Assembly (NCBI GenBank): GCA_947184155.2
Contig: CAMXCT020001115.1
Location: forward strand, 62,001-126,000
DNA length: 64,000 nt
Source: Cladocopium goreaui
Taxonomy: Eukaryota > Sar > Dinophyceae > Suessiales > Symbiodiniaceae
Direction of reading: 5' to 3'
A model generated the notes under the pieces. That model was not told the origin of the DNA and did no database searches. It was given only the letters and a program-made list of their open reading frames with translations. How positions within the stretch are numbered: the first letter of the stretch is position 1; the number at the start of each line of letters is the position of its first letter. The position numbers and the translations under genes were made by a program. Below, one piece after another: positions 10,876 to 22,504 of the stretch.

Positions 10876-11020
10876 AGAAAGTCTCAATCTCATCGCCCAA
10901 GTTATCTCTAGACCGTGGAAGCCGGATTTGTTGGGCTGGATGATCCCTCATAACATCGCTAGAACACTGATGAAGAACGCAGAAAACTCACTCGACCCAT
11001 CCCCGCCGCCATGGTATACC
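10876..11020 (+). CDS. Possible exon, unassigned
   Basis: After TTCTGCAG the + strand reads LNLIAQVISRPWKPDLLGWM then IPHNIARTLMKNAENSLDPS. The mixed composition looks like a folded protein. No family is recognised. Confidence 0.35.
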
Positions 11021-11188
11021 TAAGAATTGCCGCAAAAGCCCATCTATCATCATTTTCCCTGTTAACATCTGTTAACATTGCAAGCTGTATCACCAAGTTT
11101 TGGCCAAAGCCATATCAGTTCAAGCCCAAATGTTGACACTTAAAATCCCCATGTTTCTTGCCGAAAAAGCGCAATTTCTGTTGCGAGG

Positions 11189-11330
11189 TCCGCGTCTTTT
11201 GGGAATGGCCAATTTGGTTAGAGCCAGCCTTGCAGCAGTCTCCCGTCTTCCTTCGCACCATGGACGCTGACAGGCAGGGCCAAACAGATGAAACAGGTGT
11301 CAAAGATTTCCCCACGGAAATGGTGGGTCA
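11189..11330 (+). CDS. Possible exon, unassigned
   Basis: Open as VRVFWEWPIWLEPALQQSPV then FLRTMDADRQGQTDETGVKD. A second frame is partly open. No family is recognised. Confidence 0.3.
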
Positions 11331-11579
11331 AACAACAATGGAAGCGGTGGTTGAATAGTGCTTAATCCCTCCAAAAGGTGATTTAATGTAATTTTGATAG
11401 ATTTAATAGATGTTTTGTCATGAAGCATGTGAAACCTGCATCCTCTGTGTAAAAACAGTTCTGATTGACCAATGGTTTCAACGAGTTTTGTAAGTTATGT
11501 AACCTCATACGATTCAAGGCTTGAAATGTGTAGGTGATAGGCCTCAACTGAGCAGGTTGTGGACGACGCATCACTGGCG

Positions 11580-11698
11580 ATTACCATCTGGTTATTTAGC
11601 GCTTTGCCCTAGAAGATCACCAAGTTTTTGATGGGCAAATCATCTATGCATAGGCCATGTTCATCCATTTTCCATAGCTATCTCTTAAATGGTCAAAG
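11580..11698. mobile_element. Decayed family A element
   Basis: It starts TTACCATCTGGTTATTTAGC and has family-like sequence through CCATAGCTATCTCTTAAATG. The right end has lost the ACCAGAGGG motif. Confidence 0.55.
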
Positions 11699-11876
11699 GT
11701 GAACTATACCAGAAATACAGTACCCTTCGGAAGTTGCGTCAGCGTTTCCATATCTTTCCATCCGCGTAGGTTCAAGCGGCTCATACCTTTCGTGGCTTAT
11801 CAGCTACTTGGACCAGCGAAGCCGTCAATGGTTTGGTTGCAAACATCGAAGCCGGTAGCCATGTTTCTGGTTGGTG

Positions 11877-11975
11877 GTTTCAAACATTTTATGTTTTCCA
11901 TAATATATATATATATGGGATAATCCTTCCCATTGACTTTCATATTTTTCAGAGGGTAGGTCAACCACCAACCAG
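11877..11975. mobile_element. Family B element
   Basis: CTGGTTGGTGGTTTCAAACA to CCACCAACCAG, with TTT on both sides as a possible short duplication. Confidence 0.88.
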
Positions 11976-12163
11976 TTTTTTTTCCCATGAAATATGGCGG
12001 CGTCCTGTAGATGTTCCCTTAACATCCAGTTGAATGAAAGTAGATGTCATGATCTGCTCATTGATTTCGACGCGTTTGATGGTTTATTGTCATTCACCAA
12101 ATAGCACGAAGCGTGCATAAGGAGCCGCAGCGGTGTGTAAAAGATGGTTAATGAGTAATGTTG

Positions 12164-12251
12164 CTTGGATGGAAATAAATTACAGGAAAGCCCTATATTT
12201 GGGGGGTAATAGCCAGGCGTTACTGTAGATGTTCTCTTAAACCAATCCATT
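12164..12251. mobile_element. Decayed family F element
   Basis: It has AAATTACAGGAAAGCCCTAT and the conserved right end TCTTAAACCAATCCATTG. Confidence 0.6.
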
Positions 12252-12312
12252 GATTAATGACTTCGGTGCTGCACCCAAAGAACAAAAGCACCTTCGCGGA
12301 ACACACCAGGTT

Positions 12313-12416
12313 ACCCTCTGGTACCCTAACATAGCTGTGGAAAATCACCGTTGTTTAATAGGTAAAAATCATCTATAAATGGGCCATGTTCCATAAATAT
12401 GTCAACTTGCTGCATG
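12313..12416. mobile_element. Decayed family A element
   Basis: The left end TACCCTCTGGTACCCTAACA is clear. The right arm is degenerate and lacks the terminal ACCAGAGGGTA. Confidence 0.55.
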
Positions 12417-12641
12417 GTTTTGCTTATGAACCCGATCATAATTGCCTGGACATCTCTTGGTTTCTAGGAATTGCAACCCTCAGGTGGAAGGACGGACCAT
12501 GGCAGCAGGCGCTGTGGTTCTGTTTAGTCATCAGTAGGAGATTCGCAGATCGAAAATGAAGATTCAAGCCAACCCAAAAAAAAACAGGGTCTCTCTGGTT
12601 CTATCATCCATCCATCCATCCATCCAGCTAGATCCATCCAT

Positions 12642-12770
12642 CTGGGTGAAGTTGATCAGATCTCCCGAACCCTGATCTCCCGAACCCTGGGAATCATGGT
12701 CGGCTTTTTATTCGGGACTTCACCCCCTTTTATGGCCGCAAGATTTCAGGTTCGTGACAAATTTACCCAG
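12642..12770. mobile_element. Family D element, target duplication ATCCAT
   Basis: CTGGGTGAAG to CAAATTTACCCAG, flanked by ATCCAT on both sides. It sits at the edge of a short CATC repeat. The CTGATCTCCCGAACCCTG core is internally duplicated. Confidence 0.8.
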
Positions 12771-12849
12771 ATCCATAGGTCAAATCAGAGGCCAGCTGAT
12801 AATCCCACACCATCCCAACCGGACGACCGTGACCATGGCAGGCCTACAC

Positions 12850-12990
12850 GCGCTTGGGCTTTGATCCACGAGTGGCACCTGATGAGGCATTGCCATGTCA
12901 GGTGATCCACTTCAAAGACGAGTCCTTTCGAGGCAGAGGAAACTTGACTTATGTCTTTCTCGGCCGAAAGTTGGTCTCAATTTCTTGTTT
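12850..12990 (+). CDS. Possible exon, unassigned
   Basis: One + frame reads GFDPRVAPDEALPCQVIHFK then DESFRGRGNLTYVFLGRKLV without stops. Another frame is open over the first half. No family is recognised. Confidence 0.35.
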
Positions 12991-13446
12991 GAACATGTTG
13001 GGCGGATTTCAAATACATTGAGAAACACAAACTAGATGGTCAATATGAAAGATTGTCAACATTTGTGGATTGGGGAGTATTGAATTTTAGGCAGTTCAAA
13101 GTCAAGCGCTTGCTGAAAAGCTGCTGGCCATGAATAAGCTTTACTAATGCTTACAAATGCTTATATGTGAAAGTAGAGTAGCTTCCTGACGTGTCAACTA
13201 TGCGCATTCCTATGGAGAAGGACAATGCTGCCGGCCTGTTTAGCAACAACCCCAGAATTCTGCTACTGCGGATGTTCTTTTCCAGGCAAACGCATGATTT
13301 AAAAGTGAACTCTTAAATGGGGTCAAGGCCACTACATCATACTAAACATAGCTACAATTATGTGCTCAGAATTTTTACAAAAAGAAATCAGAAATGGTTG
13401 TGCCATCTATTTCAAACAAATCCCATTTTTTTCGATCTTTTTTTGG

Positions 13447-13540
13447 GGACCAACGGGGCCAACGGGGCCAACGCCGGTCCCACCGCCGAGGACGGGAGTT
13501 GCCGCAACCCAGCGATGTGCCTAGGCAAAAACTCTATCAA
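13447..13540 (+). CDS. Possible exon with GGCCAAC repeat
   Basis: A short GC-rich island with a tandem GGGGCCAAC repeat and open frames on both strands (for example GTNGANGANAGPTAEDGSCR). Coding is possible but the frame is not settled. Confidence 0.25.
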
Positions 13541-13619
13541 CTTCACCTTGCTTGCTTATTACAGAAATACCACCGTCCTTTAATTGTCTTTGTATGAATA
13601 TGTACGTACACATGTGATA

Positions 13620-13770
13620 TTGATATTATATATATATATATACATACCCATCTTCTAATACATATATAGATATATTATATATATATATTGTTATATTATA
13701 TACATAGTTATATTATATATATATACGTGATTATATGTAGACATATGTAGATATATGATATATGGTGGTA
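13620..13770. repeat. TA-rich microsatellite
   Basis: Runs of TATATA with GATATA and ACATATG variants. Confidence 0.85.
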
Positions 13771-13929
13771 TGTGTGTGTACATATGTCATGTGTTTCTGA
13801 CACATAGGGGTCCTACGGCGTGAGTCTCCCCCGAATCGGGAAAACCTCCCCATGATTTTCCAGCGTGGCGTGGCCAAGGACATCAGCTTTCAGAAAGCTC
13901 CAACGGCTCGAAATCAGCTGTTTCAGCCC

Positions 13930-14085
13930 CTTGTGATTCATGTTAGTTCATGTTGATGTTAGTTAATGTTGGAATGTCAATGTTAGTTCATGTTGGTTAA
14001 TGTTAGTTCATGTTAATGTTGGTTAATGTTAGTTCATGTTGATGTTAGTTCATGTTGATGTTAGTTAATGTTGGTTCATCAACCA
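13930..14085. repeat. ATGTTAGTTCATGTTG tandem repeat
   Basis: A short word, ATGTTAGTT(C/A)ATGTT(G/A), is repeated about nine times with slight variation. No coding role is seen. Confidence 0.85.
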
Positions 14086-15269
14086 GTTGTTGCGCAAAAT
14101 GCTGGTTCATTGTTTTCGCAGCTGGTGGAAATGATGGAAATCCCGGCAGGTGACGCAGAGAACTTCCTGAACGTTTGGGTTTAAAAATGGGGGATATAAC
14201 GAACTCGTTAGTGGGTTTATGTGTATGATATATCATATCTCTACATATTCAATATGTATATCTCTATACAATGCCTACAAATGTGATGTATGAATGTGTT
14301 ATTACCTCTGTGCATGTGGTGAAGACAGCTTGATCTTCACCTACAGATGATATAGTAGGTATGTTCAATCATTTCTTGCCAGAAACACTTGGAATCTTAA
14401 GATCCTAAGACTCACATCTCTTGCCACTTTGAAGTACAATTCCAAGCCTTTCCAACCACCGGTTTTTGTAATTCGCAGTGCAAATTTCCAGCAGGTCATC
14501 CACAATGGTTTCACCATTTTGGGCTGTCCGATTTTTTCGGGGTTTCCTAAGTCATGGCTATCCTCAGTCATCCATAGCTGGGATTGTCCATGTAAACCAT
14601 CGATCGAGCTTGGTATCCTCATGAGCCTGAAAAATCAGGTTGGAGTACCTCAAAGACGATGAGCACCTGGGGCAAAATGGCAACCTCCATGGTGGACGGG
14701 GACGAAAATTGCCATGAACAATGGAAAATGCCATGGGAAAATGAATGAACGTTGGAGAATGATCATGACTTTTACCATGTTGTGTACCATTGATTAATGT
14801 TGAATACCAATACTGAACATCAAAAAGTCATGCATGATACCAACTATACACTAGTAATTGGCACTGATAGCCATTGGATGGAAATGCTTTCACGAGCATC
14901 CCATGTGGATGGTTTTCTCCTATACACTGGGGTCCAGCGTGCTCAAACCTGGAGTGAAAACCCTGAGATGGCTGACGGCCACTATAACAAATGTCTCAAG
15001 GTTTCTGGTAAGCAGGAGAAGCCCATCATGACATGGACATTGGCTTATGTTCCAATGAAATAAATCCAGTAAAGGCATGTAAAGGTGGGTATACCCATTC
15101 TTGGAACACAGCCATGCTAGTTTGCTGCTACTGGTCTTTTCATGTACCATGATCCATTCACCAAATTCATGTGCCGTTCAATTACCTTGCATTTTCCTCA
15201 ATTTGCTGTGAGTTCTGTTGAAAAATCCCGAAAGCTCCCAGGCAGGGCATGCAGGTTTTACCACGTTTG

Positions 15270-15378
15270 ACCCAGGTGCATCAACGACTTGCTGACCGGC
15301 TTCGAGCCCCACTGTGGCGACTGCGATCGTCGCCATGGATTTCTTGGCGAGATGTTGTACGAGGCGACGATCATGACC
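15270..15378 (+). CDS. Probable exon, unassigned
   Basis: A GC-rich island after the acceptor TTGACCCAG. It is open in two + frames: CINDLLTGFEPHCGDCDRRH then GFLGEMLYEATIM, or RLRAPLWRLRSSPWISWRDV. The frame is not settled and no family is recognised. Confidence 0.4.
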
Positions 15379-15734
15379 TGTTGATATTCCCAACACATGA
15401 ATGGGTAATTATTAGTGGGTAATTTTTAGTGAATGATGATTCTTAGCCATTCATGACCTGTTGACATGTTGATTAAGGATTAGCCATTTATGAATGATGA
15501 ACCATTGTATGATGAAGCATTTTTATTATAATCACTTAAGACATAGAGGAAATAACCCACAAAAAAGCGAGTATATTTGGGATATGACTGGATATATTGG
15601 GATGTCAAATTGATATTACTGGTTGTTGATAGGATACGCAAGGTGAGGTGGCCTTACGATTTTTTTCGAGATGTTGATGCGCAGTGCACCCTTGGTGAAC
15701 TGTTGGGTTGATTAGGGGTATATAACGAACTACT

Positions 15735-15838
15735 TACCCTCTGGTAATTTAACATAGCTATTGAAAATGACCATTAATAGTGGATTTTCCCATTAAAAAT
15801 TGTGATTTTCCATAGCTATTTTAAATTACCAGAGGGTA
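15735..15838. mobile_element. Family A element
   Basis: TACCCTCTGGTAATTTAAC to TTTAAATTACCAGAGGGTA. Confidence 0.93.
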
Positions 15839-16056
15839 ATAGGTTTATAAACCAGTTTATAGCCCCTGTTAGAAGATACAAATGAGCTAGAACCCAACAA
15901 TAACCATTAATAAACTATCCCCAATTGGGTTTATGAAATTGGGTATACCCCAAAAGATGCTGTAAAATGGTTCTACCCTAACAATCTTAGGGCGTATCAA
16001 AATCCGGAACAACTGGAAATCCCTATAAACAAACCGAAAAAAGTAGGCAAACTCTG

Positions 16057-16195
16057 CAGGATGGGGCCCCCCAGTTAAAAGTTGGTTTATAAACCATGAA
16101 ATAATCCCCATTAACTCTGGTTATATCTACCATAAACCATTGAATTCAGCCACTTCTAAACCAACGGTTCACGCTTTCTTAAGGGGCCCCATCCT
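16057..16195. mobile_element. Family C element, CAGGATGGGGCCCC subtype
   Basis: The ends CAGGATGGGGCCCC and GGGGCCCCATCCTG are inverted. The interior has TTGGTTTATAAACCATG and ATATCTACCATAAACC, as in other C copies. Confidence 0.8.
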
Positions 16196-16513
16196 GTGAA
16201 AACACTGTGGCATTTTCAGGATTTCGGCATCGTGTCGACTTGGCAGCCATCAATGCGGATTCGTTGACGCCATGCGTTTCGAATAGAGGCTTTAGAAGTT
16301 TAGACGCTTAAAACACCCTTAAAAAACCATGGTTCTTTATGTTTTTTTTTGATATGAAGTCCTTAGCATCGAGCTTGAAAGGGCTTTTCGCTAAAAACGG
16401 TCAGGTGATCATCGAACGTTTGAAAGTGAAAGCTTCGGCATCTTGGCGGCGAAGGCTCATGGGGTGCCCCCTGCTTAGCTAAGTTGGTTTGAAAGCAGTC
16501 GAATTAGGAGGTG

Positions 16514-16642
16514 TACAATGTGGGGCCCCCAAGATAGCCAAGTTGGTGCAAATAACTCCAATAACTATGGTTTATGGTACGCAAATAACTATAGTTATGG
16601 GGGGTTATAAACCAACTAACATCACTGGGGGGCCCCACATTG
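16514..16642. mobile_element. Family C element
   Basis: TACAATGTGGGGCCCCC to GGGGGGCCCCACATTGTG. The interior has ATAACTCCAATAACTATGG and TATAACTATAGTTATGG-type sequence. Confidence 0.85.
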
Positions 16643-16867
16643 TGTGGATTTATGGGAGATATATCTATAGTTGCCGGGGCCAACTGGGACCAACTGGGAA
16701 ATACCACCTATATCCACATATGCTTGAAATGACACTCTCATGAACTGTGATGATTCTACCTGAAGCATCAAGATATATGTCGTGGTTTGGGTTGGGAAAC
16801 TTCCAGCAACTTTCCAGGATTTCAGCAACTCCATCCCCAGCTCCCTTCCCCAGCCCTGCCCTCCACC

Positions 16868-16990
16868 AAGGAGCTTCACTGCAAGAAGCGCAAGTCCAGC
16901 GGTGGCCGCACCGTCACACGAAAGGCCATGCGAAGAGGATGAGATCTGCCCCGTTCAACGAGAAATGCTGAGAAGAAGTGGGTCAATTCG
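16868..16990 (+). CDS. Possible exon, unassigned
   Basis: A GC-rich island with two open + frames. One is basic and stop-terminated (ELHCKKRKSSGGRTVTRKAM then RRG). The other reads SFTARSASPAVAAPSHERPC then EEDEICPVQREMLRRS. The basic reading is reminiscent of a nuclear protein tail, but this is only composition. Confidence 0.3.
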
Positions 16991-16999
16991 ATAGAAGTC

Positions 17000-17830
17000 A
17001 TACATCAATAAGATATAGTGGTCTGAAATAGTAATCATAGGAAGACTGGCTTGCGAATATGATAAGGAATTGATAATTCGCATGCCAGGCCCAATATCTG
17101 GTACCTTCACTTAGCTGCGAAATCCGCATCTTTGGAAGAGATCGATCATCTGCAGGGATTTTCTATTGTTGTATTCGTTTGCGGGAGATTACGACTGGTT
17201 GAGGCGTTGAAATTTGCTTGGAAGCCATCCAGAAAATTGGTGCTAGCCATCCAGCACGCCTCAATGGCTCTATGGCACTGTTTTATTTTTTGTTCTGCTC
17301 TGTTCGATGGATGTGGTAGATGTTTTCAACGTTGTTATCATCCATGCAGCCACGGCCAAAGATACAGAATTGCAGATCTCGTCTCCTGTACAAGCAATTT
17401 GCGCGGACATTGGAGTCATTTGGCTTTTTGCTATCCATGTCCACACTGTTGGAGAACAGAAGTGCAAATGACCCTTGTGACTCCGAAAATGGTCCGTCAG
17501 ATTTTTTGACGGTGTTCATTGCGCACCAAATCCGGCATTTTGCAACACGTAATTTGGCTGGTCAAAGTAGGAAAGGCAGGGGGAAGATGTGAACTATGTG
17601 AACTCATCCCACTTGACGCAAAGTGTGCCGGAAAATTCGATCTGAATGTGCTTGAGGGAAGGATGCATAATTCAGCCAAACGGTCCGTGACCGCAGCCAC
17701 CATGGAAAGCCAGATCGCCCCACACTTCCAGAAAACAAACAGAATAGCCTCACTCCAACCATCCATAAAGCCCCGTGTTTTTGTTGTTTGACTTTGAAAA
17801 GCTTCAAATGATGTTTTTTTTAAGGGAGGT
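17000..17830. other. No supported gene
   Basis: Several overlapping open frames of 60-125 codons occur on both strands, but none shows a recognised motif or clear splice sites. The mixed codon use fits unselected intron or intergenic DNA. Confidence 0.35.
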
Positions 17831-17841
17831 TAGTTACTATA

Positions 17842-17945
17842 CTGGTTGGTGGTTTGGAACATTTATTCCATATATTGGGAATAGTAACCCCAACTGACTT
17901 TAACTGCATCATTTTTCAGAGGGGTTGGGCTCAACCACCAACCAG
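17842..17945. mobile_element. Family B element, target duplication TATA
   Basis: CTGGTTGGTGGTTTGGAACA to CCACCAACCAG, flanked by TATA on both sides. Confidence 0.92.
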
Positions 17946-18144
17946 TATAGCTAATTAACCATCATTAACCATATATTAACAGTCTATTAACCATATATAT
18001 TTACCATATATTAAAGTACATTAAGCAATGGATGTCCCTTGGATGTCGCTGTGGAAAATGATTGAAGATTTCGATGAGACCCAGGAGATGGCTGCACCAG
18101 GATCACGGAGCCTGCAGTGATGGCAAAAATCCTCGAGTCATGAC

Positions 18145-18330
18145 AATATACTTTATATTATATTATATTTTATTTTATTATATTATATTATGTTATAGTA
18201 TATATTATTTATTATATATTATATATTATATATTATATATTATATCATATCATATCATATCATACATATATATATATATATTTGTGCTATATATGTATAG
18301 AGTACTATATATATATATATACATATTGCT
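18145..18330. repeat. TATAT microsatellite
   Basis: Runs of ATATT, TATATA and ATATC. Confidence 0.95.
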
Positions 18331-18339
18331 ACTTGGATG

Positions 18340-19120
18340 AGGGAAAACCAGCACAACCGACGCTGAAAACTGTACCAGTGCTGCCAGGTGATGAGATGCC
18401 AAGCCCTCCAAGCCCTGAAGAGGCAATGGACCAGATGGGAAGCCTATTTTTTTATCGGTCAAAATTCAAAGCTTGATATTTGAGTATTTATCAACTTGTG
18501 TGTAAAATGGAATATCGACATAGCTGTATGGAAGTCCATCAGAAACTCAAACACCAAGATCACTGTTTCTATGATTCCCAGATCACCAAGAGATGTTTTT
18601 CATCTCAGAAATTGGACCCAAATTGTGTTGCTTTCACTGCAAAATCGGGACATTTTTCATTGTGAATTCAGCAAAGTCTCCCAATTCCTCCATAGATCCT
18701 CATTCCCTCAGCAGAACCCAAGGTTAGAACAGCTATCATAGTTAGTCATTAAGCTAATCAATAAAATCACTTCTAGTTATCCATATCATTGCTCAGTAAA
18801 TCCAAGTTTTGCTGTTTATCTAAGCCTTAGAACTGTGTCAATGGTTAATCCATGACTATGGATGATTGTTACTTACTTTGAACATGTTCCAATCCATAGT
18901 TAACCCATTGTCAATCTATAGTTAGTTAATCCATAGCTAACTAATCCATAGTTAAGCATGATCATGGTAGTTACTTAAGTTCCAACATGTTCTGAACCCG
19001 TTGTCCCAAGGGTCCCCTTTGGGGCTGTCGTTAAGCTCGCTCCAGGATGTGGCTAAGCCCGAAGCTGTCTTGGATGGACGCATCAGGAGCAGCTCTTTTT
19101 TGGCTTCAAGTCTAATGGCA
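18340..19120. other. No supported gene
   Basis: Contains a degenerate repeat of CCATAGTTAA-type words at 18840-18960. Short open frames are not convincing. Confidence 0.35.
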
Positions 19121-19139
19121 GGACTGTATCCCAAATATA

Positions 19140-19154
19140 TAGACACATTTATAT

Positions 19155-19185
<31 letters not shown>

Positions 19186-19556
19186 TATATATATACACAT
19201 ACATACATACATACATACATACAAACAAACATACATACATACATACATCCATACATCCATACATCCATACATCCATACATCCATCCATCCATCCATACAT
19301 CCATACATCCATACATCCGTACATCCATACATCCATACATCCATACATCCATCCATACATCCATACATCCATACATCCGTACATCCATACATCCATACAT
19401 CCATACATCAATACATCCATACATCCATACATCCATACATCCACCCATCCATCCATCCATCCATCCATACATCCATACATCCATACATCCATACATCCAT
19501 CCATCCATCCATGCATCCATGCATGCATGCATACATACATACATACATGTAGTTAT
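19140..19556. repeat. CATA/CATC tetranucleotide array
   Basis: About 400 bp of ATAC and ATCC four-base units. Because four is not a multiple of three, all three frames are open on each strand. The long apparent proteins rich in Tyr-Ile-His or Met-Asp-Val-Trp are artefacts. Confidence 0.97.
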
Positions 19557-19675
19557 ATAGTTATATATATATATTATTTATATATGTATATATTAATATT
19601 TTATAAATGTGTATATATATATAAGAATAATCAGCACAATAATAATAATAATAATAACTTCTTCGAGTGATCCCC

Positions 19676-19820
19676 ACCATGACATTCTATCTTCCATATA
19701 TTCTGACATGTTTCTGACATTCTATCTGGCATGTATATTCTGACATTCTTTCTGGCATTCTATCAGGCATTCTATCTGATATATCTCTTCTCACATTCTA
19801 TCTGACATTCTATGTGACAT
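19676..19820. repeat. GACATTCTATCT degenerate tandem repeat
   Basis: The word (G/C)(A/G)CATTCTATCT recurs about ten times at irregular spacing. Confidence 0.8.
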
Positions 19821-19960
19821 CTTGCACTCGCAATTGAGGTCCCGCAGTGCCCACTGAGCTCTGGCACTCGCGGTTGAGGTGGGGCAGCGCCCACTGACAT
19901 CTGGCGCTCGCTGTTGGGGTCCGGCAGTGCCCACTGAGATCTGGAGCTTGCAGTTGACGC
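19821..19960. repeat. 40-bp GC-rich tandem repeat
   Basis: The unit beginning (G)CACTCGCxxTTGxGGT with GCAGxGCCCACTGA recurs at 19824, 19864, 19904 and, decayed, 19944. The exact 40-bp spacing is visible. Its GC content is far above the flanks. Confidence 0.85.
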
Positions 19961-20097
19961 AGAAGGGGAGACCGAGGCGGAGGGGGTCGAGGCGGAGGCA
20001 GGCAGAGGCAGGCGGAGGTGGGCAGCACTTCTGAAAAAATTTAGGGACCTGGCAGGTGGGGAACTATTGGTGGTTTATCCCATCAAATCAAGATTAA

Positions 20098-20187
20098 CTG
20101 GTTGGTGGTTTCGAACATTTTTCCATATATTGAGATAATAATCCCAACTGACTAATATTTTTCAGACGGGTTGAAACAACCAGCCAG
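20098..20187. mobile_element. Family B element, target duplication TTAA
   Basis: CTGGTTGGTGGTTTCGAACA to CAACCAGCCAG, flanked by TTAA on both sides. Confidence 0.9.
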
Positions 20188-20458
20188 TTAAAATTGATTA
20201 AATCTCTCCATAGAAGTATGCGTTCTCTGCGTTTGGTCCCTGACCTTTTTTTGGGTGTGTACCCAATTAACCCAATTCTATGGCAGAATGCACCCAGTCT
20301 TGATTGGTTGCTCAAAAACCTTTTGATTTGGCTGATTTGCTAATTTTACATCGCTCAAAAGTTGGGGGGCATGGGGGCACGAATGGAGCCACAAAACTTG
20401 CTTTGTTCTTTAGGATTGAAGCATCTTGTCTGGGGGAGGTCGTCATTTTGAGCCACAG

Positions 20459-20584
20459 GCATATGGATATGCTTCACATTCAAAGATCCCCACAATAGTG
20501 GATGGCTTCATCGAGGAAATGAACTGCTGCGTCCAGCACGTTGATTTCGGGAGTTTGGTCGATGTGACCACCTTTGATGCTCCG
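20459..20584 (+). CDS. Exon of an unassigned gene (20.4-22.8 kb)
   Basis: After the acceptor GAGCCACAG the + strand reads AYGYASHSKIPTIVDGFIEE then MNCCVQHVDFGSLVDVTTFD and AP. It ends exactly at a canonical GTAAGT donor. The amino-acid mix is that of a folded soluble protein. Joining to the next exon (20814) keeps phase 0 and gives FDAP-DALPRHGQ. No family is recognised. Confidence 0.65.
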
Positions 20585-20813
20585 GTAAGTCGGGCACCAA
20601 GGTTGTCCACTCAAGTGAAGCTGGTCATTCTCCATTCAATAAAGCATGTCCCTATATATGAGGTTCTCCCTTTTCCCGCAAAAAGAAAATTAGATCTACA
20701 CAAACCTCATATATAGATATATCTAATATTAGATTACAGCATGTAGAGGGTATATCCAAATCACCAAACCTCTACCTGATTTGGTGTTACATCCTTCACA
20801 TCCGCATCTGCAG

Positions 20814-20920
20814 GATGCCCTCCCACGGCATGGCCAGTGGCCGGCATGGAATGGTGTTCCAGAGGTGCCAACAGCACTTTCGGGTGGAAACTCCCCAAAA
20901 AGAAGTGGTTGGAAGATATG
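20814..20920 (+). CDS. Exon of an unassigned gene (20.4-22.8 kb)
   Basis: After the acceptor CATCTGCAG it reads DALPRHGQWPAWNGVPEVPT then ALSGGNSPKRSGWKIW. The likely GT donor at 20921 directly abuts the TA of a family A element, so the element forms the start of the next intron. The function is unknown. Confidence 0.6.
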
Positions 20921-20922
20921 GT

Positions 20923-21032
20923 TACCCTCTGGTAAACATAGAAATAATTAACTATGGAAAATCACCATTTTTAATTGGTGAATCCAGTATAAATGGTTAT
21001 TTTCAATAGTTATGTTTGTTTACCAGAGGGTA
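20923..21032. mobile_element. Family A element at an intron start
   Basis: TACCCTCTGGTAAACATAG to TTGTTTACCAGAGGGTA. It begins two bases after a probable exon end. Confidence 0.92.
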
Positions 21033-21703
21033 TATGATATGGATGAGTCTGAAAATGGTGTATACCGCCAGTTATGGCCATGTTGCAAGGGAAGATAATG
21101 ATAGGATTTGGGGGTAATTACCTTATTTTCAGACGAACCCACGTGATGGTATGATATGAAGCACCTGCAAATGGCCATAAATGTGTAGGTCGTATGGTTG
21201 TATGTTTGATTGCAAGTGTGTTGTAGTTGTTTCCATGGGACTTGTAAAATCGCCCAAAATAACCGTCAGATGCAGAGGCAAATACCCTCCGGGTAATGAA
21301 AAGGTGGAAATTTGAAAAAATAGACCTTCTATTGCATGAGAACATCAAAAGAGAAACATATCCACTTTGATGTGAACTGCCAGGAAAGTATGCTACACAA
21401 ATTCAGAATGTCCCAAGCACGTTGGACGTTGCAGTCACACATAGTTTTTTGAATGTCTCCATCCCCCGCGAAAAAGAAAGGCCACAGGGTAGACAGCCAG
21501 CAAGACACGACTCCACAGAGTGATCGGGCCCCACCTGAAAAGTAGATGGCTTTATGAGCTCCAGTGGTTGGTTTCTTTGTTGGTGAAGTATCCGTGTTTT
21601 ACCATGTTTAGTATTTTGTTGTATCTCTTTAGACAAGTTTGGTGAAGTATCCGGTAGTTCATGAGTGGTTTTTTACCACATTGCAGTGGTCAAAACTTGG
21701 ACA

Positions 21704-21815
21704 GCCAGGCCCAAGTCCCTGAAGTACACCCACAGCGGTGGCTACGTCACCGATGCCTCCGCTGCCACGCAGCCGGAAGGTCCAGGTTACGCTAGCGGTC
21801 TTCAAATGGAGGATC
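21704..21815 (+). CDS. Exon of an unassigned gene (20.4-22.8 kb)
   Basis: After GACAGCCAG the + strand reads ARPKSLKYTHSGGYVTDASA then ATQPEGPGYASGLQMED. The composition is strongly coding-like and GC-rich against AT-rich flanks. The function is unknown. Confidence 0.55.
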
Positions 21816-21962
21816 CCCAAACCACTGGTTTTTTCAGTAGCAACTTTTGGGTGGGGATATATTGGGATATATTGGGATTATATATCTAATAGTTATGGGA
21901 TAATGGGGATACCTGGAAAAATATTGGGTGGTTTCAGGGATGACAACTTTGGGGCCGCCGCA

Positions 21963-22065
21963 GGCGAAGAGTGGGTAGAGTGGTCCGCAACGGGCCTGAA
22001 AGATGCTAGCGTCTTTGATCTCAGCCCAACAGGCCGGGGAACAGGCCTGCCTGAACCAAGATATC
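21963..22065 (+). CDS. Exon of an unassigned gene (20.4-22.8 kb)
   Basis: After the acceptor GCCGCCGCAG the + strand reads EEWVEWSATGLKDASVFDLS then PTGRGTGLPEPRYQ. The function is unknown; the exon end is not fixed. Confidence 0.55.
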
Positions 22066-22414
22066 AATGGAGGTTTAACCATCTAAAATGGGGATGTACT
22101 GGGTATATACAATCAATCTTAATCACTTGTATTGAGAACTGGGGATGGTTCGAAACCTATGAGATGTTTTCGGGAAGATCTGAAACAGGTTGCTGATGGG
22201 GGCAGGGTGGAAAATACACAAGTTGCAAACCAGAAACTTCCCGGATGCTCCCGGTAGAGCAAACTCGAGAACATTCGAAATCGTTGGGCCATCTCTGCAA
22301 CAAGTGTTTCTACCATCTTCTACCAAGTCTGTTTGTGTCATTCAATGGCTGGTGGTTTGTTTGTCTTCGTACTTTTCACATCTTTTCATATTTCTTCATC
22401 GATGTTCATCCTTG

Positions 22415-22504
22415 GCAGCACCAGGCACCAGCACGCAGATTCGGGACAAGTTGCTTCCCTTCATCCGCTGTCAGAGCCGCTTGAAACAGCTGGTGGCCCG
22501 CTGA
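22415..22504 (+). CDS. Exon of an unassigned gene, possibly terminal
   Basis: After GGCAGCACCAG the frame reads TSTQIRDKLLPFIRCQSRLK then QLVAR and a TGA stop. It may be the last exon, or it may be spliced before the stop at CAGCTG-GTGGCC. The basic helix-like sequence has no recognised family. Confidence 0.5.
   Translation, partial: AAPGTSTQIRDKLLPFIRCQSRLKQLVAR

Noticed and set aside
19001..19552. 183-codon and similar frames in the CATA/CATC region
   Set aside because: Pure tetranucleotide repeat; all frames are open because the repeat lacks stops.
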